In this document: piece by piece, positions 16,552 to 26,397 of the stretch
How positions within the stretch are numbered: the first letter of the stretch is position 1
How the letters are laid out: each line of letters starts with the position of its first letter
Assembly (NCBI GenBank): GCA_007751475.1
Contig: CP036434.1
Location: 4,965,524 to 5,029,523, forward strand
From: Saltatorellus ferox
Lineage (GTDB): Bacteria > Planctomycetota > UBA1135 > GCA-002686595
DNA length: 64,000 nt
Direction: 5' to 3'
Translations under genes and position numbers: made by a program
The notes under the pieces: generated by a model
Databases searched by the model: none
Told to the model about the DNA's origin: nothing
Seen by the model: only the letters and a program-made list of their open reading frames with translations

Positions 16552-17957
16552 CCGTAACCGAGCCCCTTCAGGTTCGCCCGCACCTCGGGGCTCAGCTCCG
16601 CCCCTTCCCCTGCGCGGACCGCGCGCAGCCCTTCCCTCACCGCCGCAAGCTGCTTCGCCATCGCAGCTAGCCGCTCTGGTTCCGAAGCCGCCAGGTCCTC
16701 GCGCTCTTTCGGATCCGTGGAGAGGTGATAGAGACGCGGTGCGCCCGTCTCGCGCTCGACCAGCTTCCAGCCGTCCTTCGTCCAGCTCGTCATCGGTCGG
16801 TCCCAGAAGTTGCCGTGGGCCAGCGTGCCCCGGTCCTCGTTCGCGCGCCCGCCCACGAGCGGCACGAGGCTCGACCCGACGTACTGATCGTCCAGCGCGA
16901 TGTCCGCCAGCTCGCAGAGCGTGGGCGCCACGTCGATGTGCCGCACCGCCGAGGTCACCACCGAACCGGCCGCGATCTGGCCCGGCGCCCGCACGATCAG
17001 CGGAACGCGCACGAGTTCCTCGAAGAGCGTGTGCCCGTGCTCGAACCCCTGGTGGTCGTAGAACTCCTCGCCGTGGTCCGAGGTGAATACCGTGACCAGA
17101 TCGTCCGCTCCCACGCGTGCTTTCAGCCCATCGTCCAGCCGACCGATCTGTCCATCGAGGTAGGCGATCTCTCCGTCGTACAGCGCCTCCGCGCGACGCA
17201 GCGTCGGCTCATCGGGCGTCAGCTGTCCCGCGCGGATGGCCAGCATCTCGGAGCGAGTGCCGAAGGTCCACTCGCTCTCCCGATCGGCTGGCTGGGCCCA
17301 GCGCTTCCGCTGCAGCTCCGGCGGAGCGTAGACACAGTGCGGGTCGAAATAGTGCACCATCAGGAAGAAGGGCCGATCGGACTCTCCTCGACCGTCCAGC
17401 CAGGCGAGCGCGGCGTCCGTCGTTGCATCCGCCGTACGCACCTCGACGTTGGAGGCGTAGCTGACGTTGTCGACGCCGCCGAAGTCCCGGGTCACCCCGA
17501 AGTTCTCCGGGGCCAAGAAGTCCACGTTGACGATCGCGTGGGTGTCATAGCCCGCCGATTGAAAGCGGGCCGCGATCGTCTTGACGTCCGTGCTCATCTG
17601 CCGAAAGTCGTTCACCTTTCCTCCGGCTCCGTGTTCCGAAGGATGCAGGGAGGTCAGGAGAGACGCGGTGGACGGCAGCGTCCACGGAGCGTGACTGCGC
17701 GCCACCTCGAACCGAACGCCTTCCGACGCCATTCGGTCGAGGTAGGGCGTCAGGCCGTCGGGGCCGCCCTGGCTCGAGAGCTTGTCCGCGCGGAACGTAT
17801 CGCCGACGATCAGCACGACGTTCGGATGGCGGGATTCAGCCGCAGCGTCTCCCTTTCCACAGCTCGCGACCCCTGGAGGCACGAGTAGGACCACGGCCAG
17901 CGCCGCCGCCCTGCGGGCCCGTCGTCTCACGCTCGATTCCATCCGCTCATTCCTCAT
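16545..17957 (-). CDS. Sulfatase-fold (alkaline phosphatase superfamily) lipoprotein
   Basis: This 470-residue exported protein has a lipoprotein-like signal ending VASC (30-33), then the alkaline-phosphatase superfamily core: the metal-binding segment VLIVGDTFRAD with Asp53, the nucleophile region APWTLPSTASLLTS, FTSDHGEEF with Asp-His, and a late EHGHT. Type I sulfatases use a Cys or Ser within C/S-x-P-x-R that is oxidised to formylglycine. Here the position is Thr93 and the arginine is replaced, so classical sulfatase maturation is not expected. A phospho- or phosphonate-ester hydrolase is equally possible. It is coupled to the M28 peptidase gene by a four-base overlap. Confidence 0.82.
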   Translation of the reverse strand: MRNERMESSVRRRARRAAALAVVLLVPPGVASCGKGDAAAESRHPNVVLIVGDTFRADKLSSQGGPDGLTPYLDRMASEGVRFEVARSHAPWTLPSTASLLTSLHPSEHGAGGKVNDFRQMSTDVKTIAARFQSAGYDTHAIVNVDFLAPENFGVTRDFGGVDNVSYASNVEVRTADATTDAALAWLDGRGESDRPFFLMVHYFDPHCVYAPPELQRKRWAQPADRESEWTFGTRSEMLAIRAGQLTPDEPTLRRAEALYDGEIAYLDGQIGRLDDGLKARVGADDLVTVFTSDHGEEFYDHQGFEHGHTLFEELVRVPLIVRAPGQIAAGSVVTSAVRHIDVAPTLCELADIALDDQYVGSSLVPLVGGRANEDRGTLAHGNFWDRPMTSWTKDGWKLVERETGAPRLYHLSTDPKEREDLAASEPERLAAMAKQLAAVREGLRAVRAGEGAELSPEVRANLKGLGYGH

Positions 17958-20473
17958 CGGTCCGCCGAGTCTTCCTCTGCCGTCTCTTCTTCTGCCGTCT
18001 CCTGTCGAAACACCGCGTGAATCAGGGATCCGTCCCCGTCCGCGAACGGCACGAACTCGGCGGGGCGCGATCTGAAGTAGGACTCGGCCGCGCGGCCGCG
18101 TACGCCGCGGAGCCCGAACTGTTGGCTCCAGAGTTCGACCGTGAGGGTCCGTTCCATGACGACAGGGGCGTCCGTCTTCTCCCCCAGGTCCCGCACCACG
18201 CGGTCCATGAAGGCGTCATCGCGGATGTAGGTCAGCTCGACCCCTTCGTCCGGCGGCCCGAGCAAGCGCACCGCTCCGCCGGGCATCGTGACGCCATCGA
18301 CCACGAGCGAGCCGCTCCCGCTGACCTTCACGAGGAGCAAATCGCTGCGGCGCCCCGGAATCGCGCGCGCCCGAAGAAGCGTGTTGCCGTCCTCCATCTC
18401 CATCTCGGCCAGCCATTCGAGCCTCGGCGGCTCGTCTGCCGTCATCGGCGCGGGCACCGTGGCCAGCGGCTTCCAGGCCCAGGGAATGCGACCCGGCTTG
18501 ACGCCAGCTTCCGCCTCATCCCCAGCGGACGTCAGGGCCAAAGTCAGGTCGGCGAGAAGACCCGGGTCGACCGCGTCCAGGCCGCCGAGAATCTGCCAGC
18601 GAGCGGCGTCCTCCTGCTGGACGTGCACGAGGTTCAAGTGCCCGGGCTCGACGGCTGTGTGCGTGTCGAGTCGCAGAAGAAGCGTGGCGGCCACGAGCGC
18701 CGTCAGGCCGCCCAGGCCCGCTAGCCACGCGCCACCCGCGCGTCCAGCGTCGACCAGCGACGGCAGCAGAAGCAAACCGCCGAAGAGCCACGGCGCCGCC
18801 GCCACGCCCGGCAAGCGCACACCGAAGGCGTCGATGAGACCGCTGTGGATCGGCGTCAGCGCGAGCACGGCGGACACGACCAGCGCCACCAACCCGACCC
18901 GCGCCCAGCGCGCGTCGACGTTCCCGCGCAGTCGCAGAAGACCACCGCCCACCACGAGCACGGTCGCAGGAATGGCCAGGAGGAAGGAGACCCCGGGCGC
19001 TTCCCACGCGGCCATCGCGCCGAGCCCGGCGATCAAGACGGTCACCGCCACGCCGACGTCGGCCGCGCGGCTGAACCTCGTCAGGAGCAGCGCACCGAGC
19101 CCGAGCCCGGCCGCGGCGCCCCCGAGAAGTCCGACGAGCACCGGACCGAGATGCGCGGGATGCCCCACGCCCGTCCCCGCGCCGAACACCTCGTAGAGTG
19201 CGTTGGCGCCCAGCGCACCACCGTAGCCGAGCCCCAGCGCCACGCCGACACCCACGAACGCCGCGAGAACGCGGAGCAGCCGAACGTGGCCCGCGCGAAT
19301 CGATCGAGCCGCCGCGAGCAGCGCTCCGATGAGCAGGAGAATCGCCAGCAGGCGAGCCGTCCGCACTCCGTAGATCACAAGGAATCGACCGAGCACGTCG
19401 AAGTACACGGCGTCGCCGGTGCTCGCATCGGACCGGGGAAGTTCAGGGCTCGCCGCGAGCGCCTTGACCGCCTCGAACGCGTTCGTGACGTGATGCTGAA
19501 GAGACGCCTCCGAGAGTTTCGCCAGATCATCGAGCGGCGTGTGGTATCGGTTCACTCCGCCGATGAACGCGAAGTTGAGCCCCGGCACGCCGCGGTCGCG
19601 CCACACGGTGTAGTCCGTGTCGTTGGGCATCCGCTTGTAGATCTCCGACGAAACGGAGGTCGAACTCGGCGCGGTCGATTCCGCCCGGAACGCGCGCATG
19701 ATCCAGTCGTTCCCCGCGCCGGTTTCGAAGAGGCGGCTCGGGCCGGACGTCCCGCGCCCCTCCAGGTTGATGACCGCGCCGACCTCACGGGCCCACGGGT
19801 GCTTCGCGGCGAAGACCTCGGCCCCGAGCAGGCCGTGCTCCTCCCCGTCTTCGAAGAGGAAGATCACGTCACGCTGCAGCGAGCCACCCTCCATGAGCGC
19901 CCGCGCCACCTCGATCCAGGCGGCCACGCCCGCGAGGTCATCGCCGACGCCGGGTCCAGCGCCAACGGAGTCGAGGTGCGCCATGCAGAGGATCGCCTGC
20001 CCGGGCGACGAGGCGCTGGACTCGCCCGATGCCCCGCCGAACGTGTCCTGGCCCCGAAGCCGGCAGACGACGTTGCGAACGGTTCCAGCGCAGCGGAAGC
20101 GCGCCGACGCCCCGAACTCCTCGTGGACCTCCGGTCGCAGCCCGAGACTCCGCAGCTCGTCCAGGATTCGCTGACGGCAGCGCTCGTTCGCGGCGGACCC
20201 GATCGGTCGGGGAGGCGAGACCTGGCCCGCATCGACGCCGCCGCGCGCGAGGCGCTCCAGGATCTCCAGCGCGCGTCCGCCCGAGGCCCGCCCGGATTCG
20301 GCGTCCGGCGCCAGGGCCGAAGGAGGCGCCACCGCCCGCAAGGTCAGCAGGGCAGCGATCCCCCAGAACAGGAACCCGAGCACGATCCGCCGGGCCGCCG
20401 CCACCTCGGAGCCGCGCCCCCCGGCCGACGCCCGGGCGCCGCTTCCGCTCACCGCTGGATGCAGGTCAGTCAT
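17954..20473 (-). CDS. Membrane-bound M28-family metallopeptidase
   Basis: This 839-residue protein joins an M28 aminopeptidase domain to a multi-helix membrane domain. One helix (about 29-49) precedes the peptidase. Zinc ligands are seen as AHLDS (His166, Asp168), GDD (178-179), EDGEEHG (Glu211/212) and NLEG (Glu238), with a distal His in NRYHTPLDD. About eight hydrophobic segments follow from residue 360, then a beta-rich C-terminal domain. This layout resembles Pff1-type vacuolar membrane proteases and bacterial M28 membrane proteins. The catalytic side is likely periplasmic. An AATGAT hexamer lies six bases before the ATG. The sulfatase gene is coupled downstream, so both may act on exported polymers. 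Confidence 0.85.
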   Translation of the reverse strand: MTDLHPAVSGSGARASAGGRGSEVAAARRIVLGFLFWGIAALLTLRAVAPPSALAPDAESGRASGGRALEILERLARGGVDAGQVSPPRPIGSAANERCRQRILDELRSLGLRPEVHEEFGASARFRCAGTVRNVVCRLRGQDTFGGASGESSASSPGQAILCMAHLDSVGAGPGVGDDLAGVAAWIEVARALMEGGSLQRDVIFLFEDGEEHGLLGAEVFAAKHPWAREVGAVINLEGRGTSGPSRLFETGAGNDWIMRAFRAESTAPSSTSVSSEIYKRMPNDTDYTVWRDRGVPGLNFAFIGGVNRYHTPLDDLAKLSEASLQHHVTNAFEAVKALAASPELPRSDASTGDAVYFDVLGRFLVIYGVRTARLLAILLLIGALLAAARSIRAGHVRLLRVLAAFVGVGVALGLGYGGALGANALYEVFGAGTGVGHPAHLGPVLVGLLGGAAAGLGLGALLLTRFSRAADVGVAVTVLIAGLGAMAAWEAPGVSFLLAIPATVLVVGGGLLRLRGNVDARWARVGLVALVVSAVLALTPIHSGLIDAFGVRLPGVAAAPWLFGGLLLLPSLVDAGRAGGAWLAGLGGLTALVAATLLLRLDTHTAVEPGHLNLVHVQQEDAARWQILGGLDAVDPGLLADLTLALTSAGDEAEAGVKPGRIPWAWKPLATVPAPMTADEPPRLEWLAEMEMEDGNTLLRARAIPGRRSDLLLVKVSGSGSLVVDGVTMPGGAVRLLGPPDEGVELTYIRDDAFMDRVVRDLGEKTDAPVVMERTLTVELWSQQFGLRGVRGRAAESYFRSRPAEFVPFADGDGSLIHAVFRQETAEEETAEEDSADR

Positions 20474-20599
20474 CCGTCCATCATTGCACGTCGGGTGGGC
20501 ATTCGCAGACTCCCGGTCCGAATCCTTATCAGGCGGACGAAAGGGTAACTACCCTTGGGGGAACGAGTACGCGAGCGCTCCAAGGGGCGCCCTTCACCG

Positions 20600-23500
20600 A
20601 TGATAAAATCCCACCCCGCACGCCCCCTCGGTCCGATCGGCTCCGGCCTCCCGAGCGCAGCTCCCACCCTGGCCCTTTGGCTCCCGCTGGTCCTCCTCGT
20701 GTCCGCTTGCGGCTCCGACGACTCCGAAGCGGCGAAGCCAGGCCCCACGAACACCGCAACGGGCTCGGAAACCGATTCCGGCGCGCGCGTCGCCCCGGAC
20801 GTCGACCCCATCCTGCGCCGCGAGCGCGTGGCGGTTCTCTTCTCGAAGGAGCAGTCCGCCGAAGCCCTTGCCGAACTCCAGCCTCTGCTGGACCTGGACG
20901 CGCCAGCGGCCCGGGACCTCGTGAGCGCCGCACAGATCGGGCTGCGCACCGGTGACTGGGACCAGGCGGCGGCCCATGTGAAGCGCGCGATCGAGCTTTA
21001 CCCGGACGATCCGGGCGCCCTCTACACGAGCGCACGACTCGCGGCCCTCGACGGCGACTTCGAGACCTCGAGGGCGGCGTTCGAACGCGTCCTGGAGCTA
21101 CGGCCCGAGGACCCCGCGTCGAAGGTGGGCCTCGCCGACGCCCTGTACCAGCTGGAGGAGAGCGACGCCGACATCGAGCGGGCGAGACAGCTCCTCGAGG
21201 AGGTCGCGGGTCTCGGCCGCGAAATCGGCCTGCAGTGGTTCGTCTCGGCGGTCTACAAGCGAGGAGGCATCGCGCGGGACTTCGATGAGGGCGAAGAGGT
21301 GATTCGTAACTGGCAAGACCTCTACCAGTCGCTGAACGACCAGGGATTCGAGGCGACGAATGAGTCGACGCTGGACCAGGGAACGCTCGCGGTCGTGGCG
21401 CCTCCGGCGCCAGTCGGAACCTTCCCAGGCTCGAACCCGATTCCCTTTGAGCTTCTTCCGCCGCGGACCGTGCTGACGCTGCCAGAAGGCACCACGCGCT
21501 TCGAAATCGACGACCTCGACGGAGATCGCACGCCCGACGTGATCACGGTGGCGGACGGCGCAGTCGCCGTGCACGTCCGTGAGCGCAAGGGCGAGGACGT
21601 CATGACCACCACGGTGCTGGGAACCGGCGCCACCGGACCGATCCGGCTCATGGACCTGAACCAGCGCCGCACCGGCGACACCCTCGACCTCGTCATCGCG
21701 ACCGGCGAGTCGCTTCAGATCTTCGAACAGAGGGACCTCGTCCTCGCTGGCGAGCCGGCCTGGGTCCCGTCCCCCGTCGACATCCCCGGACTTGGTGGCA
21801 CCATCACGGATTTCGAGACCGTCGACTTCGACCACGACGGCGAGCTGGACCTCTTCGTCACCGGCACGTTCGGTGCCCGCATCCTGCGCAACGATGGCGT
21901 GGGCGCGCGCGTGAACTCCGAGGGGGAACTCCAGCCACGTGGCGTCTGGACCGACGCGAGCGAGCCTGCGACGCTCCCTGGAGCTGCGCAGCTCTGGTGC
22001 ATCGTGGAGGACTTCGATGGCGACAACGACGTCGACCTCTTCTGCGCCGGTCCGGACGGCGTGCACCTCATGGACAGCCAGCGCCGCGGCTTCTTCAAGG
22101 ATCGCGGCGCCGATGCGTTCGGCGGCGCGAAGTTCACGCGGAAGCCGGTGGTCGAGGACTTCGATGGCAACGGCTACCCGGACGTCTTCGTGCCGGACGC
22201 CGAGAACTCGACGCTCTGGTTCCAGACGGCCCCGTGGGAGTTCCAGGCGACCCCCATCGGAGCGGCCGTTCCGGAAGGTTCCGACCCCGTCGCCAGCGAC
22301 CTGGACTTCGACGGGGCCGTCGACCTGTTCTGGCCGGTACCCGGCACCTCGGGTGCGGGCCTTCTCAGCGCCGGACTGCAGACGCGGACGCCGGTCGCGT
22401 TCGGCGCGCTGGAGGGTGCGACCGGACCGATGCTCGTGCGCGACATCGACACGCCGGACCCCTACGGCTCCCTCGCCCTCGAGGTGCTCCAGCTGCGCGG
22501 CGGTGAACTGATCGCCCAGAGCCCCGATCCGAAGTCCCTCGAGCCCACGGGCCTCGGGAACGCGATCTACCTGAAGTTCATCGGCAAGAAGGACAACCGC
22601 CAGGGCGTCGGCGCCGTGGTCGAGGTGCGCGCGGGCAACGTCTACCGCCGGATCTACCTGCGCGGACGCGCCGAGGTCGTCGGCATCGGCCAGCAGAAGT
22701 GGGCGGATGTGATCCGCGTGACGTGGCCGAACGGCGTGATCCAGCAGAACCTCGACGTCGAGGAAGGCGTCGCGATCATGCTGGACGACCCGGCCTTCGG
22801 GGAGCAGCCCGAGGGCCTCATCGGATCGTGCCCCTTCCTGTACACCTGGAACGGCGAGACGTTCGAGTTCATCAGCGACGTGATCGGCATGACGCCGCTG
22901 GGGCTGCCCATGGCGCCGGGGATGCTGGTGCCGCCGGACCACGACGAGTACGTGCTCGTGCGCGGCGACCAGCTCAAGGTCGATGCGAACGGCGAACTCG
23001 TGATGCAGTTCACCGAAGAGCTGCGCGAGGTCACCTACCTCGATCGCGTTCGCCTGGACGTGATCGATCACCCGGAAGACTCCGCGATCTACCCCAACGA
23101 GCGCTTCACGTTCCCGCCGTTCCCCGAGCCCCACGTTCACACCGTCAGCCGCGTCGCGAAGCCGCGCAAGGTGACGGGCTCGGACGGACGCGACTGGACC
23201 GCCGAACTCCAGGAGAACGACATGCACCACCCGGCTCCCTTCGAGCGGCTGGCGGGGCAGTTCCTCGGCCTGGCCGAGCCGCACTGGCTCGAGCTGGAGT
23301 TCGATCCGGCGGAGATCGCGGACGCGAAGCTGATCCGCCTCGTCGCCACGGGCTGGTTCTTCTGGAGCGACGCGAGCGTCAACGTCGCCGCCGCCGGCAC
23401 ACCGGGCGTTGACTTCGTGCCGCCGATACTGGAGGTCCAGAACGAGGCCGGAGACTGGGTGCCCGCGGGTCCACCGCTGGGCTTCCCCGCCGGCAAGACG

Positions 23501-24169
23501 AAGACGATGGTGATCGATGTCACCGCGATGATCCCGCGGGAGGCCGCGCGCTTCCGGATCGGCTCGACGCTCGAGCTCTACTGGGACTGCATCGAGCTCG
23601 CGGTCTGCGACGATGATGCCGAATTCCAAACGTCCTCGCTGGAGCCCAAGAGCACCGAACTCTGGTCCCGAGGCTTCTCCGACCCGATCGTTCCGGAGCG
23701 CCAGGACATGCCGCTCTTCTTCGACTGGGACCGAACGACCCAGCAGCCTCGCTGGAACCAGCACCCCGGTTTCTACACCCGCTACGGCGCGGTGGACGAG
23801 CTGCTCGAGGAGGTCGATGACCGCTACGTGATCATGGGCTCGGGCGACGCCCTCACGATCCGATTCGACGCGACGGCGCTGCCCGCGGTTCCGGAAGGCT
23901 ACACGCGGGACTACCTCGTGTTCCTGGACGGCTGGGCCAAGGACCGCGACCCGAACACCTACGAGGCGCTGGAAGTCGAGCCTCTCCCGTTCCATGCGAT
24001 GAGCGGCTATCCGTACCGGGCGGACGAATCGTTCCCGGACTCACCCGAGATGCAGGCGTGGCGCAAGGAATGGAACACGCGCCCCGATCACCGATGGATC
24101 GTGCCGCTCAGCACCGAGCGGGAAACGGAGTGGGTGCGCGAGGCGATCGCGAAGTCCCCGCGGAGGTAG
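20600..24169 (+). CDS. Large lipoprotein with TPR, FG-GAP/VCBS and ASPIC/UnbV-like domains
   Basis: This 1189-residue exported protein has a lipoprotein signal ending SAC at Cys37, a TPR region (about 60-180), an FG-GAP/VCBS propeller region (about 285-620) with repeated calcium-site motifs such as DLDGDRTPDV, DFDHDGELDLF, DFDGDNDVDLF and DFDGNGYPDVF, and an ASPIC/UnbV-like segment (about 650-730). The last 450 residues, from CPFLYTWNGETFEF on, contain no domain I recognise. TPR plus VCBS plus UnbV proteins are frequent in Planctomycetota and Acidobacteriota. The ATG at 20600 is preferred because it gives a normal signal peptide; a TTG 45 bases upstream is possible. Its ligand is unknown; binding of carbohydrate or protein outside the cell is inference. 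Confidence 0.8.
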   Translation: MIKSHPARPLGPIGSGLPSAAPTLALWLPLVLLVSACGSDDSEAAKPGPTNTATGSETDSGARVAPDVDPILRRERVAVLFSKEQSAEALAELQPLLDLDAPAARDLVSAAQIGLRTGDWDQAAAHVKRAIELYPDDPGALYTSARLAALDGDFETSRAAFERVLELRPEDPASKVGLADALYQLEESDADIERARQLLEEVAGLGREIGLQWFVSAVYKRGGIARDFDEGEEVIRNWQDLYQSLNDQGFEATNESTLDQGTLAVVAPPAPVGTFPGSNPIPFELLPPRTVLTLPEGTTRFEIDDLDGDRTPDVITVADGAVAVHVRERKGEDVMTTTVLGTGATGPIRLMDLNQRRTGDTLDLVIATGESLQIFEQRDLVLAGEPAWVPSPVDIPGLGGTITDFETVDFDHDGELDLFVTGTFGARILRNDGVGARVNSEGELQPRGVWTDASEPATLPGAAQLWCIVEDFDGDNDVDLFCAGPDGVHLMDSQRRGFFKDRGADAFGGAKFTRKPVVEDFDGNGYPDVFVPDAENSTLWFQTAPWEFQATPIGAAVPEGSDPVASDLDFDGAVDLFWPVPGTSGAGLLSAGLQTRTPVAFGALEGATGPMLVRDIDTPDPYGSLALEVLQLRGGELIAQSPDPKSLEPTGLGNAIYLKFIGKKDNRQGVGAVVEVRAGNVYRRIYLRGRAEVVGIGQQKWADVIRVTWPNGVIQQNLDVEEGVAIMLDDPAFGEQPEGLIGSCPFLYTWNGETFEFISDVIGMTPLGLPMAPGMLVPPDHDEYVLVRGDQLKVDANGELVMQFTEELREVTYLDRVRLDVIDHPEDSAIYPNERFTFPPFPEPHVHTVSRVAKPRKVTGSDGRDWTAELQENDMHHPAPFERLAGQFLGLAEPHWLELEFDPAEIADAKLIRLVATGWFFWSDASVNVAAAGTPGVDFVPPILEVQNEAGDWVPAGPPLGFPAGKTKTMVIDVTAMIPREAARFRIGSTLELYWDCIELAVCDDDAEFQTSSLEPKSTELWSRGFSDPIVPERQDMPLFFDWDRTTQQPRWNQHPGFYTRYGAVDELLEEVDDRYVIMGSGDALTIRFDATALPAVPEGYTRDYLVFLDGWAKDRDPNTYEALEVEPLPFHAMSGYPYRADESFPDSPEMQAWRKEWNTRPDHRWIVPLSTERETEWVREAIAKSPRR

Positions 24170-24228
24170 CGCAGGGACAACGCAGAGGTAGCCCGGTGGC
24201 ACTCTCGGGATCGGCTCGGAACGAGGCC

Positions 24229-24389
24229 AGTGGTCCGGAACAGAAGTCCCTTTCATATGTATGGCCCCATTCGAACCCTGGCTGCGTTGCGTTTCCTCAA
24301 CGGAACTACGGCTACGCCTTCGTCAACGCGCCTTGCCAGGGCTCGAATGGAGCTCATACATATGAAAGGGACTTCTGTTCCGGACCACT
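24229..24389. repeat. 161-bp near-perfect palindromic element
   Basis: The arms 24229-24263 and 24355-24389 are perfect inverted repeats of 35 bp. They continue inward as 24264-24282 and 24335-24354 with two mismatches and one bulged base, and GCGTTG (24284-24289) pairs again with CAACGC (24324-24329) inside the loop. The element fills most of the 218-base gap between two convergent genes, and its right end supplies the TAG stop of the DUF4382-like gene. There is no T-run, so it is not a typical terminator. A non-autonomous mobile palindrome or a structured RNA would fit. No target duplication is evident, and the rest of the gap (24170-24228) shows nothing. Confidence 0.85.
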
Positions 24390-26211
24390 AGAGCACTCGT
24401 GATCGGATCTGATACGCCGTCACCTGGTTCGGGGTCTCCGTACCGATCCCGGACACCACGACCTCGAGCCGGCTACCCGGCGCCAGCTGCTCGAAGCGCT
24501 CGAAGAACTCCGTTCGAGTGAGAGCGTCGCCTTCGAAGACACACGCCTCCGCCACGCGAACGCGGAAGGGCGGTGCCACCGTGTCCCCACCGAACGGCGC
24601 GTCGATCGAATCGACGCTGGCGTGGAATTCTCCCCCGGACTCTCCGTCCACCGACTGCACGGACGTGACCGACCCGTGAAATCGTCCGGGCCGCAGCACG
24701 ACTTCACCGGATTCGATGCCAGGGAGCAGGGGTGAACCCGAGATCCCACCCCGCACGACGGCGCGCAAACCCGAGGGGAGCTGACTCGCAAAGAGAAATG
24801 GGTCACCCTCGACGTCGAGCCTCACGAACAGACTGCTCGGCACCACCGCCACGGGGGTTTCCTCCGTCGCCACGAGCCCCCCCTGGAGCGCCGCCGCATC
24901 CGCGTCGAGCCGGAGCATGGCGATGCTCTGACCCGGCTGACTCGCCAGCAGGACGCCGCGGTGCGTCGGAGGCCCCTGCACGAGGACTCGCGTGGCCTCG
25001 AACGGCTCCAGGGCAAACGAAGCGAAGTGCAGCTTCACCCGCATGCCAATCCGAAGGTCATCGCGATCGCCGAGCTCGCCCCTCGAGGTCAGCACCATCG
25101 AAGACAGCGCGACGTTCACTTCGGCAGCCGCAGGATCCTCGAGCCCTTCGAGGATCGGAGCCGCAAGTGCTGCCCCGCGCTCGACCTCGATCGGCCGGAC
25201 GGTCAGGCGACCGTCGACGGTTCTCCCGGCGATTCGAGCCTCGAGGACGACCGCCGCATCACTCGCGCTGGCGGGCATCAGGCTGTCGAGCTGAACGCTC
25301 GATGCGACCATCTGCGCCTGGTAGCCAGGCCCACCCGAGATGAAGTCGCCGCGAACCAGAAAGCGCGCGGTCGCGAGGCTCGCATCGAACGAAAGACCGT
25401 CGAGCCCCGGCGCAGCGAGCCCGTCGGGCTGCAGCAGAAGCGTCGATTCCTGCAGCAGCACGGCGGTGACCACGGGACGGTCTGCGATGGTTCGCTCGAC
25501 CTCGGCCCCGACCGTGATCACGCGCTCGTCCTCCGACACCGAGAGGAGTCCGCCCCAGAGATCGTCCGCAGGCACTCGCTCGCCCGCCCCCAGGGTTCGC
25601 ACTCGAATCACGGGCCGAAAGACGAGCCGCCCGTCGCTCCCGTCGCCGGAGAAGGGGAAAGAGCCAGGGGCCACCGGGCCATCGATCGACTCCGCTGGGT
25701 CGAAGCTCAGGACGAGCCCATGGGCCAGCGAATCCCCGTGCTGCGCGACGAACGGAGCGTCGAGCTCGAGGAGCACGGACTCGGGCAGATCCTCGGCCCA
25801 ATCGACGCGCACGCCGTCGTGCCGCCTCGCATCGGGAGGGCCCGGCGCGAAGTCGACCCGCACGTGGGTGTAGGTGCCGCCGCCGTAGTACCGCGTCGTC
25901 AGGAGCTTCGCACGCCCTTCGAGGCCGATGAGTTCCACGCCGACCGGAACGGGGAGAGCGCTGATCCCGTCGGCGCCCGCTGCCAGGTCCTCGACCGTCA
26001 TGAGTCGAAGATCCTGGATCGTCACCCCGAGACTCGAGAGACGATCCTCAGCACCTCCCTCGATCAGGTACGTGACGCTGAGCGGAGGACCCTCGGAGCT
26101 TCGCGGGAAGAGCGTCACGGACGTCTCACCGCAGGCGCCAACGAGCCCGGCCACCAGAAGGGCCACCAGGGAGGCCGCGAGCAGAACGAGCGATTGAAAC
26201 AGGCGAGCCAT
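24388..26211 (-). CDS. DUF4382-like lipoprotein
   Basis: The 607-residue product has a lipoprotein signal with the lipobox VGAC at about residue 27. The next 150 residues, starting PLSVTYLIEGG and including VTIQDLRL and GTYTHVRVDF, have the pattern of DUF4382, a beta-sandwich domain of exported proteins. The remainder consists of beta-rich repeats, some resembling DUF5666 segments such as GRTVDGRLTV. The function is unknown. Its TAG stop lies at the very end of the 161-bp palindrome, so the element may have set the present C-terminus (QIRSRVL). The 186 bases upstream of the gene, to 26397, show no gene or clear signal. Confidence 0.62.
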   Translation of the reverse strand: MARLFQSLVLLAASLVALLVAGLVGACGETSVTLFPRSSEGPPLSVTYLIEGGAEDRLSSLGVTIQDLRLMTVEDLAAGADGISALPVPVGVELIGLEGRAKLLTTRYYGGGTYTHVRVDFAPGPPDARRHDGVRVDWAEDLPESVLLELDAPFVAQHGDSLAHGLVLSFDPAESIDGPVAPGSFPFSGDGSDGRLVFRPVIRVRTLGAGERVPADDLWGGLLSVSEDERVITVGAEVERTIADRPVVTAVLLQESTLLLQPDGLAAPGLDGLSFDASLATARFLVRGDFISGGPGYQAQMVASSVQLDSLMPASASDAAVVLEARIAGRTVDGRLTVRPIEVERGAALAAPILEGLEDPAAAEVNVALSSMVLTSRGELGDRDDLRIGMRVKLHFASFALEPFEATRVLVQGPPTHRGVLLASQPGQSIAMLRLDADAAALQGGLVATEETPVAVVPSSLFVRLDVEGDPFLFASQLPSGLRAVVRGGISGSPLLPGIESGEVVLRPGRFHGSVTSVQSVDGESGGEFHASVDSIDAPFGGDTVAPPFRVRVAEACVFEGDALTRTEFFERFEQLAPGSRLEVVVSGIGTETPNQVTAYQIRSRVL

Positions 26212-26397
26212 CGGCAGAATCCGGGCGGGAGACTCGGGAGAGCAGCGCCCACATCCGTGCGCAATCGCACGCCCATCGACGCCGGGAAGGCACGCACACG
26301 TCCTGGACGCCCACGCTCCCCTTGGCTGCCGTCCGGCGCAATTCCCGTTCCGGAGACGATCGCCGCGCCTTCGAAATCGCTATCGCAGGCCGCGCCG

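Noticed and set aside
21098..23995. A 965-residue antisense frame inside the TPR/FG-GAP lipoprotein gene
   Set aside because: It has no domain motif and has the composition of an antisense reading of a GC-rich gene; the sense frame has repeated calcium-site motifs and a lipoprotein signal.
24264..24350. A tRNA-like GGTTCGAAT motif in the palindrome
   Set aside because: The bases beside it do not form a T-stem or the other tRNA arms; they pair with the opposite arm of the palindrome instead.
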